The notes under the pieces: generated by a model
Database searches by the model: none
Told to the model about the DNA's origin: nothing
What the model saw: the letters and a program-made list of their open reading frames with translations, nothing else
In this document: positions 10,901 through 23,600 of the stretch, piece after piece
Numbering within the stretch: position 1 is the stretch's first letter
Layout of the letters: every line of letters starts with the position of its first letter
Made by a program: the position numbers and the translations under genes
Assembly: GCA_023078685.1 (NCBI GenBank)
Contig: JALGAS010000001.1
Span: 620,001-684,000, forward strand
Length of the DNA stretch: 64,000 bases
Reading direction: 5' to 3'
Source of the DNA: Neopestalotiopsis rosae
Taxonomy: Eukaryota > Ascomycota > Sordariomycetes > Amphisphaeriales > Sporocadaceae

Positions 10901-13900
10901 TCGCCAGTGGCTTCGAGGGCAGTGACGCCGATGAGCTTGGCCGCTGGCTTGCGGATCTGGCATCCATGGTATTGGATCGCAAGTTCTATCCCGAAAAGTT
11001 GACCAGCTGGCTCGGCCCTTACCGAGTTGTCCTCGAATACCTCGAGGACCGCGTCAAAGAAGATCCACATTTGAGAAGCGCCATCTCTTACTTGGTGACC
11101 GATTGGTCCATAGGTCTATTCAATGCCTACAATGAGGAGCAGCATGAATTCCCCGATGAAAGGGACGCTGAGTACGGCCGATCAGCGTATCGACTACGCA
11201 ACATGGTCAACGACCGTATGTGGCTTTCTAATGAGTATAGCTTCAGATCGGTTGTGAGCAACCATGCCAGACTCTCGCATTCACTCATACTGCTCCGCTC
11301 GCCTTTTTGCGATTCTTTCAAAGGAATCCTGAATATTCTTCTGCACTCTATGACTACGGACGCCGCAACGGTGCGAAGCAGAAGTCTGAAGAGTATCAAT
11401 TCCGTGTTGGAGACTGATCCTTCAATTCTCGATGGTGATAGCGCCGTCATCGAGATGATCCTACAATGCTCGCATGATCCCTCGCCACAAGTACGCGATT
11501 CCGCTCTTAGTCTTGTCGGCAAGTGCATCAGCATGCGCCCATCCCTTGAAGAAAGAATGACCCCAACAGTCATTGAACGTTTCATGGATTCCGGCGTTGG
11601 TGTTCGAAAGAGAGCCATGAAACTTGCCAGAGATATCTACCTCGGAAATCAGAGTAAGCAAGTTCGAAGCGATATCTCGAATGGACTCTTGGTTCGTTGT
11701 CAAGACCCAGACGAAGGTGTTCGTGAGCTTGCGCGACAAATGGTGGAAGAAATTTGGATCTCCCCATTCTACAAGGCCGACGACTCAACAGCCTACAAGC
11801 AAGCTCTAACGGACCACATTGCCTTGATTGTTCAGACAGTTGCCCAGAACAACTCGGCCACGACCCTCGAGAAGGTCTTTGAAACCATCCTGTCACCACA
11901 ATACAGACTTGCAGACGCCAACAAGAAGGTATGCATCAGGCTGGTGGCAAATCTGTTCGACTTGATCCACAACCCCGACTCGGATGATCCATCAACGCCC
12001 TCAGGTAAAGATGCTTTACAGGTCTTGATGATTTTTGCCAAAGCGGATCCAAAGCTATTCACATTCGAACAAATCCGCATGCTACAGCCTCGCATCTCCA
12101 ATGTTGGGACAAGTGATGATTTGGCGAGTTCAAGAGCCGTGGTGGTCATCTACCGCCGCGTTTTGCCGCAAGTCACCACGGTGCACTCGCAATTTCTTGC
12201 GGATATTCGTAAAGACTTGATGCCAGTTGTGTCCAAAGTCAGGAGAGCCCTGCTCGACGACGTCATTGCTTGCTTGTGGATCATTAGCGGTCTTTTGGGA
12301 ACTTCTGAACATTTGGCTCGCCTTGCTTGCTCCAGCTTGGTTGGAATTCAGAAGATCCGAATGATGTCGATCAAAGGACCACTAGATGAGCAAAAGATCC
12401 GACAGTTTGATCGATACTCTCTGATCGTCGGCATGGTGGGAAAACACTGCAATCTCGACAGCCACGAGCAAATATTCAAAAGTCAATTCCAGAAGTGGCC
12501 GGGAGGTCCAGTCTCCAAACTTATGGTCGATACTCTAGCACCCTTGGCAAGCCCCTCACAATCGGCAGAAGTTCGCAAGTCGGCCCTCGATGCAATGGGT
12601 CTAGTCTGTCAGTCCAACCCACGAAATTTTGTTGCTGTCAACATCTATACTGTGTTTCAGCAAGCCTTCGATGAGCAAGATGCGGCTTTGGAGACGATGA
12701 TCCTTCGTTCCATCAAAGAGTTCTTGTTCACAGAAGAACGACGTTCCGAGCAAGCCTCTGCTGCTGCTAAGGAAGGCAAAGAGGCTTCGAAGAAGGACTT
12801 GAAAGTCATGGGATCTACCAGCTTCGATGACGTTGCCAGTGCTACGACAGTCAGATTTCTCAAAGATATCACTCGCATCACACTGGCCTCAAAGGATGAG
12901 CACGCCTTCTTGGCATTGGAGGTCCTGGCCAGTATCAATCGGCAAGGATTGGTCCACCCGAAGGAGACCGGCACTACATTTATCACACTCGAGACATGCC
13001 CTACACATCAGATTTCCGAGTTGGCGTATCACGAACATCGCTCACTCCACGAGAAACACGAAACGGTTGTGGAGCGAGAGTATGCAAAGGCCGTTCAGTC
13101 TGCTTTCCACTATCAACGTGATGTGATCAAGGATCCTCGTGGCGCAACAACTGATCCATTTACCGCCAAGCTCCATCTTCTTCTCGATGTGCTCAAAATT
13201 AGCAAGGGCAAAAATCGAAAACGATTTTTTGACAAGCTGGTCAGTCAAATCGAGTTTGACCCGGCATCCATGGAGATTGGCCAGGGCATGCCAGAGCACG
13301 TCGAATTCTCTCGTTTCCTTATCGAGAACATTGCTTTCTTCGACTTTGTTGCGACAGATGAACTCCAATCCTTGGTGACGAACATGGAGAAGATGGTGAC
13401 GAACATTGGTACCGGTCTTGCACAAGCCATTGAATCGGATATTTTCCAAGTACGAGTGGACGCCATCCTAGCAGTGCAACCTACTACACAACCTACAACG
13501 GATGGCGAGACCGCACCAGCTCTGCCAGCGGAGCCTCCAGTTGACATGGATCGCCTGCGTCAACTCACAGCTGGCGCAATGATACTTCTCTCTCTTTGGG
13601 AAGCGCGCACTTACCTCCGCCGGCTGTATAGTTTGAAGTCTGCTCGTGAGAGTAAAGTCAAGGCCGGGGCAAAAGATCCCAATAAGACACCTGTCAAGGC
13701 TCAAGGTGTGACTGGCGACAAATTCTGGGAGAACATGGGATATATCATGTCAGGCCTAGAATCTGAGGCGCGCATGAAGGAGACATGCCGGTCTTTCGTT
13801 GAGCTCCTCAATGTCGACCACGAGGTCAAGGTAGCGGATGAGGACGACGAGCTGGATGAAGATGGCGACCCACACACTCCAGAAGCATATGACGACGAAG

Positions 13901-14082
13901 AAGGAGACTCATTCAGCGGTGAGACCAGAGGTCGCAAGCGGAAAGCTGTCGGCACACCAGGAGGCAAGAAGAAGAGACCTCGTTCGAGCTCGAAACCAAG
14001 GGGTCGAGGACGCCCTAGAAAGAACCCGCTTCCGGACGCCGAAGTCGACGCTGAAGGCGACGCTGTCTTTGACGATTTTTGA
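7965..14082 (+). CDS. SCC2: cohesin loading factor Scc2/Mis4 (NIPBL family)
   Basis: Large HEAT-repeat protein that with Scc4/Mau2 loads cohesin on chromatin in the nucleus. Three exons (7965-8175, 8362-8542, 8667-14082) encode 1935 residues, in the range of fungal Mis4/Scc2. The N-terminus is Gln-rich (YEQQQQQQFIDPSALQQ), followed by a disordered Pro/Ser/Lys segment to about residue 390; this end binds Scc4 in the family. The helical body includes the cohesin-HEAT region near residue 1025 (TVRSRSLKSINSVLETDP, SPQVRDSALSLVGKCI) and the Nipped-B C-terminal region around 1340-1620. The tail is acidic (EDDELDEDGD), then basic with an AT-hook-like KPRGRGRPRKNP near residue 1907. Both introns were needed to join the short conserved N-terminal exons in frame; the next in-frame ATG inside exon 3 would lose about 160 residues. 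Confidence 0.92.
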
Positions 14083-15810
14083 TCACCGCGACACGCCTTG
14101 TCGGGCCAAGTCGCAGGACGAGACGCAAGTTAATGGACATCCTTAGCTTGAAATGTATCAAGATAGATCACGGTACATACCGCATCGGGCCACATTTAAT
14201 CATTTACCATATTGAAGCGACTGCTTCCCAAGAGCAGCAGGGGTACGGCGTTTGAAGCATTGGAGAAATGGGCAAAGGATTGTCATCAGGGCTGTGCAGA
14301 ACTGGGTTTGCTATTTATGATGATACCTCTTGCTTTGATCATGGAGTCTTGGGCAACTCTTAAGCCCAGACTGTTTGTTGGCTGACCCATTGCGAGGCAG
14401 CCACATGATAGACGAATATAGCTTAAAGAATTCCAACAAGACACTAGTAGTTGTGCTATCTTGTGTTTAATTGTGAGATGCAGGCGAGAACAAGAATCAC
14501 AGGCGGGAAGCCAGGCTTGGTGATACGCACTGCCACTGATGGCTCACGAGTATCTCGACATGCATGCGTGCCAAAGAATAGAAGCAGGAGATCTGCTGTT
14601 ATTTGTGGAGTAGTGACTGTTCACATAAAAGCCATGGTATCAGTGTCATATTGCATATACGACATATCGAACGATGCTCTACAGCAGCAAGTGGAGGTGA
14701 ATACAGCAGCCGCTGCCCATTGCCGTCACTTTCCTATCACGTATAGTGTATGCAGAGGTATCAGCTTGTCCCAACCCGATATATTCCGGCCTGTAGTTGT
14801 CGCGTCATGACCGGATGTTCTCCGCGTTGATCAGGGTTCCCTCAGGGTCGACCAATAGCGGAGCTCGCAATGCCTGTTTGTGCTTCAACCAGCTGTTCTC
14901 GGTCCCTGGGTTTTGCTGGGTTGCTGGGGCCTTTTGCCTTCCCCGCTGTGAGCTAAAAACCTCCGTACCCCAGACACCAGACAACTATCCCGTAGTGATC
15001 GCGTGTTGCTTTTCCTCTACAGGCTTAGGCCGCGGTCCAGGGGGTTTGCTCCATGCAGCATAGGGCGTTTCCTGGCTTGCTTGGGCGCCTGGTCATCCCC
15101 AAAAAACCACTGCATACATGCCCACATTCTTACCTTACACTACCTCCATGCGGGCGAAGGGGCAAAAACAGAGTTTGGAGCTCAACAGAAAACAGCCAGA
15201 CATGTTGATGGGGACCTGGAAAGAGGTGACTAAATGGTGCACTTGTATGACACAAAGCGCATGAGCTATCTATCGATCTCGGGGGCCCAGGGCAAGGTAC
15301 ACAATCTAGCCACATGAGCGATCCATCAATCCGTTTCGCGGGGGGAAAGTCTTGCGTAGATATATAACTTGATCATTTGCATGTTGTCTCGCGCTTGTTC
15401 CTCCTCCTTCCTACCCATTCCCTCTATCGTGCTCCTCCCATCTAAAAAAGAACCAAGCTACAAGTAGTCTAGAGGCCCATACACCAAAAGCCGAGGATAT
15501 CTATTGAAACGGGGGACCCTTTTTCCATTTTCACCGCTCTTTAGCTTCAATTGATCACGAGATCATAAAAAGGGAATTGGTTCTCATCGTTCCTCTTCTC
15601 CCAAGTTCCCGCGTCAAAAGATAAGAAGATTTATAAAAAACCAGACGGATCCTGGGAAACTCGGTCTTCTCCGCCAGCTTGTCCGATTTACACCACAATC
15701 AAATAACAAGCGCCCATTGCCATTGCCCGCTCCATTTATTCCACGACGACTTTCTTGATATACCTTTCCAATACATCAAAAGAACCGAAAACAACCACAC
15801 ACAAAAAAAG
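14083..15810. other. intergenic region
   Basis: About 1.7 kb between the SCC2 stop and a small gene. The right third is C/T-rich and contains TATATAA at 15360-15366, compatible with promoter and leader of the downstream gene. No coding frame was supported. Confidence 0.5.
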
Positions 15811-16124
15811 ATGGATCCCGTCAGACCTAATGTTGGAGGAAGCGGTAGCAGACCTCTCCGTCCCGTGACATCGTAAGTTCTTATTCCTTACTTACCTAAG
15901 GGGTTTGGATAATCATATACACAAATATCCTTGCTACAAATGTTAACACACTATCAAAAAAAAAAAGTCGCCGTCCTGGTCTGGCCATCTTGACTGCCGC
16001 CGTCGGCGGTATCGGCATGGTCTTTTACGCAAAGAATAGCGCGATGCGCAAGAACGAGCTGGCGCAGAAGCGTGAGCAGGGCGGGTACTATGTCAGTGTC
16101 GACCGGAGCGGTGGCGGTGTCTAA
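15811..16124 (+). CDS. small single-span membrane protein, function unknown
   Basis: Two exons (15811-15872, 15968-16124) with a 95-bp intron encode 72 residues. Residues 1-21 are Pro/Gly/Ser/Arg-rich; about 26-43 form one hydrophobic helix (LAILTAAVGGIGMVFYA); a charged amphipathic stretch (KNSAMRKNELAQKREQ) follows, and the tail is YYVSVDRSGGGV. Size, a single central span and a basic N-terminus resemble small inner mitochondrial membrane proteins of fungi, but that location is inference and I do not recognise a named family. The intron ends in an A-rich run before AG, an unusual acceptor, but only this junction keeps the frame open. The start follows an A-rich context (AAAAAAAGATG) with a long CT-rich leader. 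Confidence 0.72.
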
Positions 16125-16882
16125 GGGAAAAAATCAACCCACCACGAGGAAAGGGGGAGAAAAAAAAGCACAAGATATATTTCTGGTCCCCGGTTTGGCA
16201 AATATTCATGATATCTTTCATGCCGTACTTATGATGGGAATGGTGGCATGTTTATGAAAAACTCAAACGAATAAGAGATTGATATAATAACAAGATCTGG
16301 GGGTCGCTTCCGGGCAAAGTACTAGATTAGACGACCAAGATGGTGTGGGCTGGGCAGCACGTTTTCCAGACATGAAGATTTCAAGAGGGGAAAACGGCAT
16401 GTACTCAACAATGGGGAGGTAACGGTTTGGCCTGGGTAACGGTTGCATCGGCGTTCTTGTCATGAGATATACGGATAAATTACAGTTTGCACTACACAGT
16501 ATTCTTACTCGAGATCCATGTTCCTGTGTTTCAATGGCCTAGACTCTGTAAAGAAAAGAAACATCGCTCAAATTATGTCAATTGCACGCACAGTTGCGTT
16601 TCGCTCGGTCTCTCTATTAATACATATTGTCCATCTGCGAGTATAGCTTCATCTTTCGCGAAGCCTAGACAAAAAAATGACAAATGCCCAATCCAATAAC
16701 GCCGACCGGTGCCAATAGCAGTGGTATATCGCAATGCACGGGAATGCAGAGATGAGAACATCTTTGGCCTCGCTGGGCCCGGGCTTTCCTCACCTTGGGG
16801 GGAATGCTGAATGCAGGGCCCTACGCTCATATGCAATCTGATGGAAGAAATGTCAAGAGTATACCTCTAGACGTCCAGAAAA
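16125..16882. other. convergent intergenic region
   Basis: About 760 bp between the stop of the 72-residue gene and the stop of the YVC1 gene. It should contain both 3' UTRs. No gene was supported. Confidence 0.5.
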
Positions 16883-19800
16883 TCAAAAGGAACTTCCCCT
16901 TCTGCGGATCCGTCTCACCTCCCGTGCGTCATCGCTGGTCTCCTCGGCTTCAACAAATGCTTTGCCTTTGCCCTTATCAATCCTTTGCTTTGTACTTCTC
17001 CTGCTGGAAGTAGGTCGCTCCTCTCTGCCGTTTATGGGCAAGAGTCTTTCGCTCTTGAACCGTTTATAAGCGGTGCCCGGCCGCCTTCGGTCTCTGCTGG
17101 CAACCTCGACTGCAATTGTCCCTGTTGCACTGCTGCCACCTTTTGAGCTCTTATCATCTGCCGAGTTGTGCGCGGTGGGGACCGCAGAGCGCATGACTTC
17201 AACGACGTTATCGAATCTTTCTTCCAACGCCTTCATTTTGGCCAACATGAGACGGGTCAGGCGGTCCGAATGCTCTTGATCCTGAGTCTTCCGGTTCATT
17301 CCCTTCAGCTGGCCCGTAGCCCAAGCCATCTGGGTCTGGAAAGATGCCGGTATGCCGCTAAACTCTACCACATTATTGGGGTCCAGGCCGAGTTCAGAGT
17401 CCATCTCGTCGTTGACAGCGACGCGGCGACGACTCGCCGGGGCACTCAGTAGCGGTGGGCGCTCAGGAAGGGTTTTGGATGGGATCGGACGAGGTCTCGT
17501 AGGTGGCTGAATATAGACTGCGCGTCGTGGAGAGCGTGGGCCGCTCGAGACTGGAGTCGCTGCCGATGTGTTTTGCCGACTGCTGCGAGGACGTGAAAGA
17601 GGTGCAGGTGGATGTTCTGTGCCTGAATCAGATTCGGCATTTGCCATGGCCTTCCTGACTTCCTGGGGCGCATAAAGAATCGTATTAGTCGACATGGTGC
17701 GACTATGCAGGCCCTGTCGACGGGGTCGGGGCGAAGCGGTTGCTGCCGGGATAGAGGATCGAGTCGAAGTGAGTGAAGCAGGAGCCAAAATCCCAAAACG
17801 CGTTGCCACGGGAGTTGTGAAGTAATCCTCTTCTTCCTCATCCCGGCGAGACTGGACAGCCCGCTGGTCCTCCGTCGCAACTTCATCCTCGTCGTCGTTC
17901 GTCACGAGCTCGTCGTCTCCATCTGCATCAGTTTGGTCCTTATCTTCTTCTGGCTGCTGTCCGGGAGAGAATCCTTGGAAATGCCCAAAGGGTCCACCCG
18001 ATGGGAATCCACTGTTCGAGATGAGGTCTGCAGGATCACTAGCAGCCGATCTCACATCGGACACTGTTCTGAACCTCCGAGTAAACCGACTGTTACCACT
18101 ACGTCGGCTGTCCATGGTCGGCCAATGTGAAAGAGGCGGGCCTTGATTATCATCATTTTGGTCCATCCAATTCCTAATGGCAGTCTGTGATTTCCTCCTC
18201 TCTTGCCTTCGCTGCTGTCGGAACGAGCTAGCTTCCGGAACGCGCCAGAAGACTTCAGCCAGAGCTTGGTCTTTCTGCTGACCAGCAACGGATCCTTCAA
18301 AGGCTCCAATATTGGGACTGAACAATGCTGTTCTAGAAGCAGGGTCGGCAAAGGAGATCATTCGGGCGCGATGACGTCCTTGGTTTTCCACCAAATCTGT
18401 TGGTTCGTATATGTCGGCTGTCAGGAAATACTTCTCGTAGCAGAAGATTGCGAGTAGGAGAGGCCAGTGGGTCAACTTGATCGCAGTCCTATTCATTCGG
18501 ACAAAGTCACGAATCGGCATGACGTATCTCAATGGCATCAAGAGCCACGCAATGATATTGCCTGGGGCAACATAACTGAACAGAGCATCGTTCTTGACCA
18601 TGGATATCGTGTTGATAGCAAACAGGAACTGGTGCTCCTGTTGCGCGTTAGAAGCGATTGCAGTGAAAGAATTTGTTAGGACCGTAATCAGAATGGTGCT
18701 ATAAGAAAAGTCAGTGATGTTGCCAATGATACTACCAAGAAAACCTTACACAACAACGAAGTGACAAATAATCAGGAACATGCCCAGAAGGACTCTGCCA
18801 AGAGGGTTATAGTCGGGCCATACGTCCCAGGCAGCTGGCGTAAATCCCTGGAGAGTATGATTGTTAGCATGGCTGGATGTTCATGATTTATTCCTGTTTG
18901 TTTAGAGAGCCTTGGCTAAACAAACAGTGTCAGAACGCAGAACTTACCATGAGAATCTGGAAAATCTTATATGCCACCTCACTGGCATCATTATTGTTTC
19001 TCGAAAGAGTGAAAAACACAAAGAATCCAGAACAGCTAATGAGGATCAAGATGAACACAGCAGCCAAATCGACAGCCATTAGTCGAAACGCAATCAACAA
19101 CTGAGAGAAGTACTGGTAATGATCAAGGACACTGAAGATGCGGGGCAAGAGCAAGATTGCATTTGCAGCCAATACATCATACGCCATATCATTCCAGCCC
19201 TTGGCCTCCACAAGAAACACGCCGTAGATCCTCATACAGTAGAAGATCACCAGGAGCAGTAAGATACCAATGTCAAAGACGTTCCAAAAGCTCATGATGT
19301 AGAGCGAGAAACCCTGCTCATTGAAGCCCACTACCTCGTCCAGCATGAAGCCAGCGCTCCAGAACCAGAAGACCAACTCTAGCGAGGTGATCCGGTTGGA
19401 GCGTTCCACGAGCACAGCTAGAAACAGACATATCAGTATGAAGAGTGAGCATGTCGAGAAGAACTGTCGGTAACGCGGCACTCTCAATCTAGACAATTTC
19501 ATGGGCGATGCGTTGTGCGGATTGTAGAGAGCTACAGTGCGTCTTATCGGCACTTCAAAGAACGGCAGCCGCTCTCCACGGCCCTGGCCCTGGCCCTCGT
19601 TCTCTTTCACACTGGGGGCCTGGAATCGGAGGAGAGGCGTTCTCGCATCGGCGGGCGACCTGCCTGCTGGCGATCTAACTCCATTCTCGACTGGTGTCTT
19701 TGGTGTTGGCGGCTTTCGGTGCAACTGGTCAGCTGACGAATAAAAGCTGATTGATCCATTCCATATAGCTTCAAGCTGCTGCACCACAAGGGGGTGCGAT

Positions 19801-20663
19801 AGGAAATGCTTGGCCGAAGCACGAATGGCGACTTCTAGGGTGGATGTTCTAGCGGCGGCTTGTCTAGCTGAAACCCGAACGCCGCTCTCTGGGGCACCCT
19901 GCAAGGGGTAGAAATCGTAGGAAAGCGCGTCGATGAGCTCTCTCGTGTTGTACTCTTTCAAAAGTTTCAATGCGAGAAGCTCGCAGACTTTGGCTCGGGT
20001 ACTGCTTGTTCCTGCATTGGCGGGATAAAGTTCGCTCTCTGTCTTGAAGCCTAGACAATTTGCCATCAATGCGTACAATGTTGCTCGGTTGAGGTGGGCA
20101 TTTCTGATCTGTTGTTGCATCGGCTTCATCAGAAACTGCGAAACCTGGGGAGACTTGAGCTGTTCCCATGAAAGACTCGTTTCTGTTCGCGTCTGGACAA
20201 CGATTCGTATCGAGTGGACGAGGCTGTAGATTGGCAAGGAATCTGTAGAAAGTTGTCAGATGAAGACATTCTCCAATACAAACTCTAAATGTCTCAACTT
20301 ACCTAGATGGCTTGCAGAAAACAAGGGGATCATGGCAGCTGAGGAGTTTCTTCGTCCTTCACCATCGTGTATGCCACCGCTGCCGCCACCGCCATCGTAC
20401 CTGGGTCGCTGGAAGCGAGGCGGCAGCTCGCCAACATCCTCGTCTTCGTTTGATTCTTCATCTTCTTCGTCTTCAGCTTCGGTAAAATCGGCCGTTGCAT
20501 GTCGAGGCTCGAGATATTCGCGTCGGCTGGCTGGGCCAGGTGAAGGCGTGTTGGGATTGGAGTGAAACATGGACGAGTCGACGCGTCGTCGCTTATCAGT
20601 TGGAGCTGGCTTCTTGCTGGAGCGCAGCAACGTCGACAACATCTCCCGCGCTTGAGTCGACAT
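16883..20663 (-). CDS. YVC1: YVC1-like vacuolar TRP calcium channel
   Basis: Predicted TRP-family cation channel that releases Ca2+ from the vacuole. Four exons (20663-20303, 20242-18948, 18847-18750, 18698-16883) encode 1189 residues. The N-terminus is disordered with an acidic Glu/Asp cluster; residues about 123-380 are the soluble fungal TRP N-domain. Hydrophobic spans follow at about 382-400, 408-424, 442-462, 475-490 and 510-532, with pore and last helix split over exons 2-4 (GFTPAAWDVWPDYNPLG, then TILITVLTNSFTAIASN). After the pore comes a conserved block (FAINTISMVKNDALFSYVAPG, given here in part) and YEPTDLV. A low-complexity Ser/Arg-rich tail contains a short coiled coil and an acidic patch (DQTDADGDDELVTNDDEDE). 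It is much longer than yeast Yvc1 (about 675 residues), largely from this tail. Introns were placed to keep the channel core continuous. Confidence 0.9.
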
Positions 20664-23600
20664 GGCGAACTCGGTCCCGCGGCGCCAGGGACAGGTGCGA
20701 AGGTTATAAGCGCATTAGGTTTCGCAACAAGGCACTTGTCAGCTTGACTCGTCACGGCTCAATGGGTTGCGACAGAGACGGCACCGCGAAGTGCGGGTGG
20801 AAGCAAGCTAGAGAATCCAATTAGGTACAGCTGCTGCTTGGGGAGGAGACGCTAATGAGAAGAATAAGGGTGACGATCTCGGGTGGGTGCACGCTAAAAG
20901 CACTGACCCAGAGGGGCCACGGACCGCTAAAGACTTCACCCAAAAACAAGGATTTGATGCTGCTCTGGTGGGTCGATGGAGGCAACCGGTTGCGATTCAA
21001 TTTGACGTGCTTCATGCGTATGATGCGATGAGAACAACCCGGCATGCAAAGACCCGCCCAGGCAGTTCCAGCTTGTTATATTCGGGCAATTATCGTGAAT
21101 TATGGTGGTGAGAGGTGCATCCCACAATGGTCATATGATGCAAATGACTAGTCGATACGGACGGGTCGACAGACACATTTGAGCTCGTACATGTAAGACG
21201 AGCAGAGTCACCTGGAACCTACAGCTCTGAGAGATAGCAGCAACGCGTCTAATCTAGGGACTATTCGTACGAAATACAAACAAGCTGACATCCAGGATCC
21301 AAAGATGGCAAGAAAACCCCCCATCAGTGATCACTCAGCCTCATGGCCAAAAATTTATTTAGATTGCATCTTGACACATTCGCACTAATTGCCAAGTCTG
21401 GCTGTTAGTGGTCGGATGCATCAATTATACATTACGCCTGATCTGGTATACTTTTTAGTAAGAACCACTGTTCAGAATCCATTTCGACTGTTTCACTGCT
21501 CGATCATTCGTGCGATCGACCAAACATGAATTGTGTGAAGGGGAAAGCGCCTCTTCTTTTCTCGCTTTCTCAGTTCTGCCTCGGTAAATCAGTCGAGGTT
21601 ATATAGCACCAACCATCCCGCCTCATTTCGATTCTTTCACCACGACCCACCATCATGATTCATGTTATGTAGTTATCGGCTACACAAAGGCTCAATGGCC
21701 TCCTGTCGCGAGTTGTGCACACAGCAGGCGGGCACTATGGCACCAGGGAAGATAAGAGCCTATTTTTTTGCCCTCTTGCCCTCCTCTCTCTCTCACCTGG
21801 TGGTGTGCATCCTTTCCCTAGTCTGTCACACCGCCTACTGGACTCCTCACCGGCTCGATTTCTTTTCCTCTTTGAGATGCAATATCTTGCTTTCCGGTAT
21901 TGGAGGGCTAGAAGTTTCCCGGCCTACACCGTGGCTGTCGAATCACGATGCCCAGCCGCTGCACCCCCAATATGCAAGCAAATTCCCTGGTCCCCTGTGC
22001 CCCCAAGGATCGCTAAGTTAGAGCTGTCGTCTCTGATTGGCAATCCGGAGCCTTTTCTCAGCAAAGATGCATCGTGAAGTTGGGAAATATTTTACCATTC
22101 CAGCCACAACAGGCAAAAAGCCCACAGCTTGATGATTGTTTGCAAGCCGAGTCCATTGCTGTTTGCCTGCTTCAATTCCGTTCCAGGTCAAAGGACGTCA
22201 TATTGTCCCAAGTTTCAGCACTTTTGTTGTTGTACTTGTACCGTTGTGGCACCAACCACAGCTCTTGTCTGGGATCGTGTATTTTAGTTTGTCTCCCCCA
22301 TACATCAACTACAACGCTGATAGTCTAGATAACACAGCATTGCGCCCAGTCAAGCCGCTTACCCCGCTGTTTTCTTGCATTTTCATTTCCTTACCCCCTA
22401 CCGTCACATCTTGCAATCATACGCAGACGCATTCAAGGTTCAACCGGGGATAAGACGACATGCCAATTGCAACGACAGAGCCCTATCGTTCATGCCGCTT
22501 CGAAAGAACCAGTCTATTTTGTGTACCTCGCGCATGCCTTGAGGCGCTTCATAATCATGACTATACCATCGAACCTCTGCTACGATACTATCAGATGAAG
22601 CAATAAAACACTGCGATGGTCAACAAGTGGCCTCACTTCTTCAGCCGCCTGCAAGAAGTGTCAGAGCTTATCTAAGGTTCGGTATGCCCTATGTGGCCAT
22701 CGGACGCTACCACTCGGAACTGTCAGAAGATCTTGTCAAGTCATCTGACCTCTGGACGACTTCCTGCTTTTAGCGTAGTGGTCATGCAACCCCACGCCAT
22801 CGGCTCCCCGGATTTCGTACATGATCCAGGTAGCAATGACATGCCTCTGGCTGGTCAATCGTATCGTTTATTTATACCAATGATCCAGGCGAGTCTGCGA
22901 CAAGGGAGAGCACTTACGAAAATCTGGGCAGCCTCTCGCAACATGTCTTGTGCATGATCCATCTGTAAATCCACCTCTGGCCAGCATAGTCTGCGCACTT
23001 CAAGCTACCTGTATTTTGTGCACTATGGATTTGTTTCTTTTCTGCTTCTGGATCTGTTGACTCCCGATTGTTTATGATGTGGCTGGCGTTGGGCGGCGAT
23101 CCACGTAAACATGGAATAACTTTTTCCACTTACAACCCACCCAAGCCACCCAGATTCGAGTTTGTCAGCCCGATGCACGGGGAATTACGCTGTCCTCAAC
23201 ATCAATGCATTTCGGCATCTTCGAATCAAGTACACCACGATTCTCTCATGGAGTCATCTATTGCAGTGACCAGCCGGGTATAATTGTGTGGCTGAACAAT
23301 ATTTGACGCCCAAGGGTGCATCGTCTGGAAAGCGATATCCGTGTTGCATACCATTCACGATTTGCTTGCCAGACAAAAGGATCAAATATCATAAGAGCGT
23401 CGGTCCGTAACAATACTTTTCTCTAACACGCTCTCTTCCAACTGCAATATCCAATGCCCTAGATGGTGCACATTTGACCTCAACACTTGATACTGTATGA
23501 ATGGTTCCATATGTCTAGCGACTTGATGTCTACGTTAACCATTCATGGCACACATCACTGAAAGCGATCCGAGGTCCTAAGTAGCCTTTGCGTATCTATA

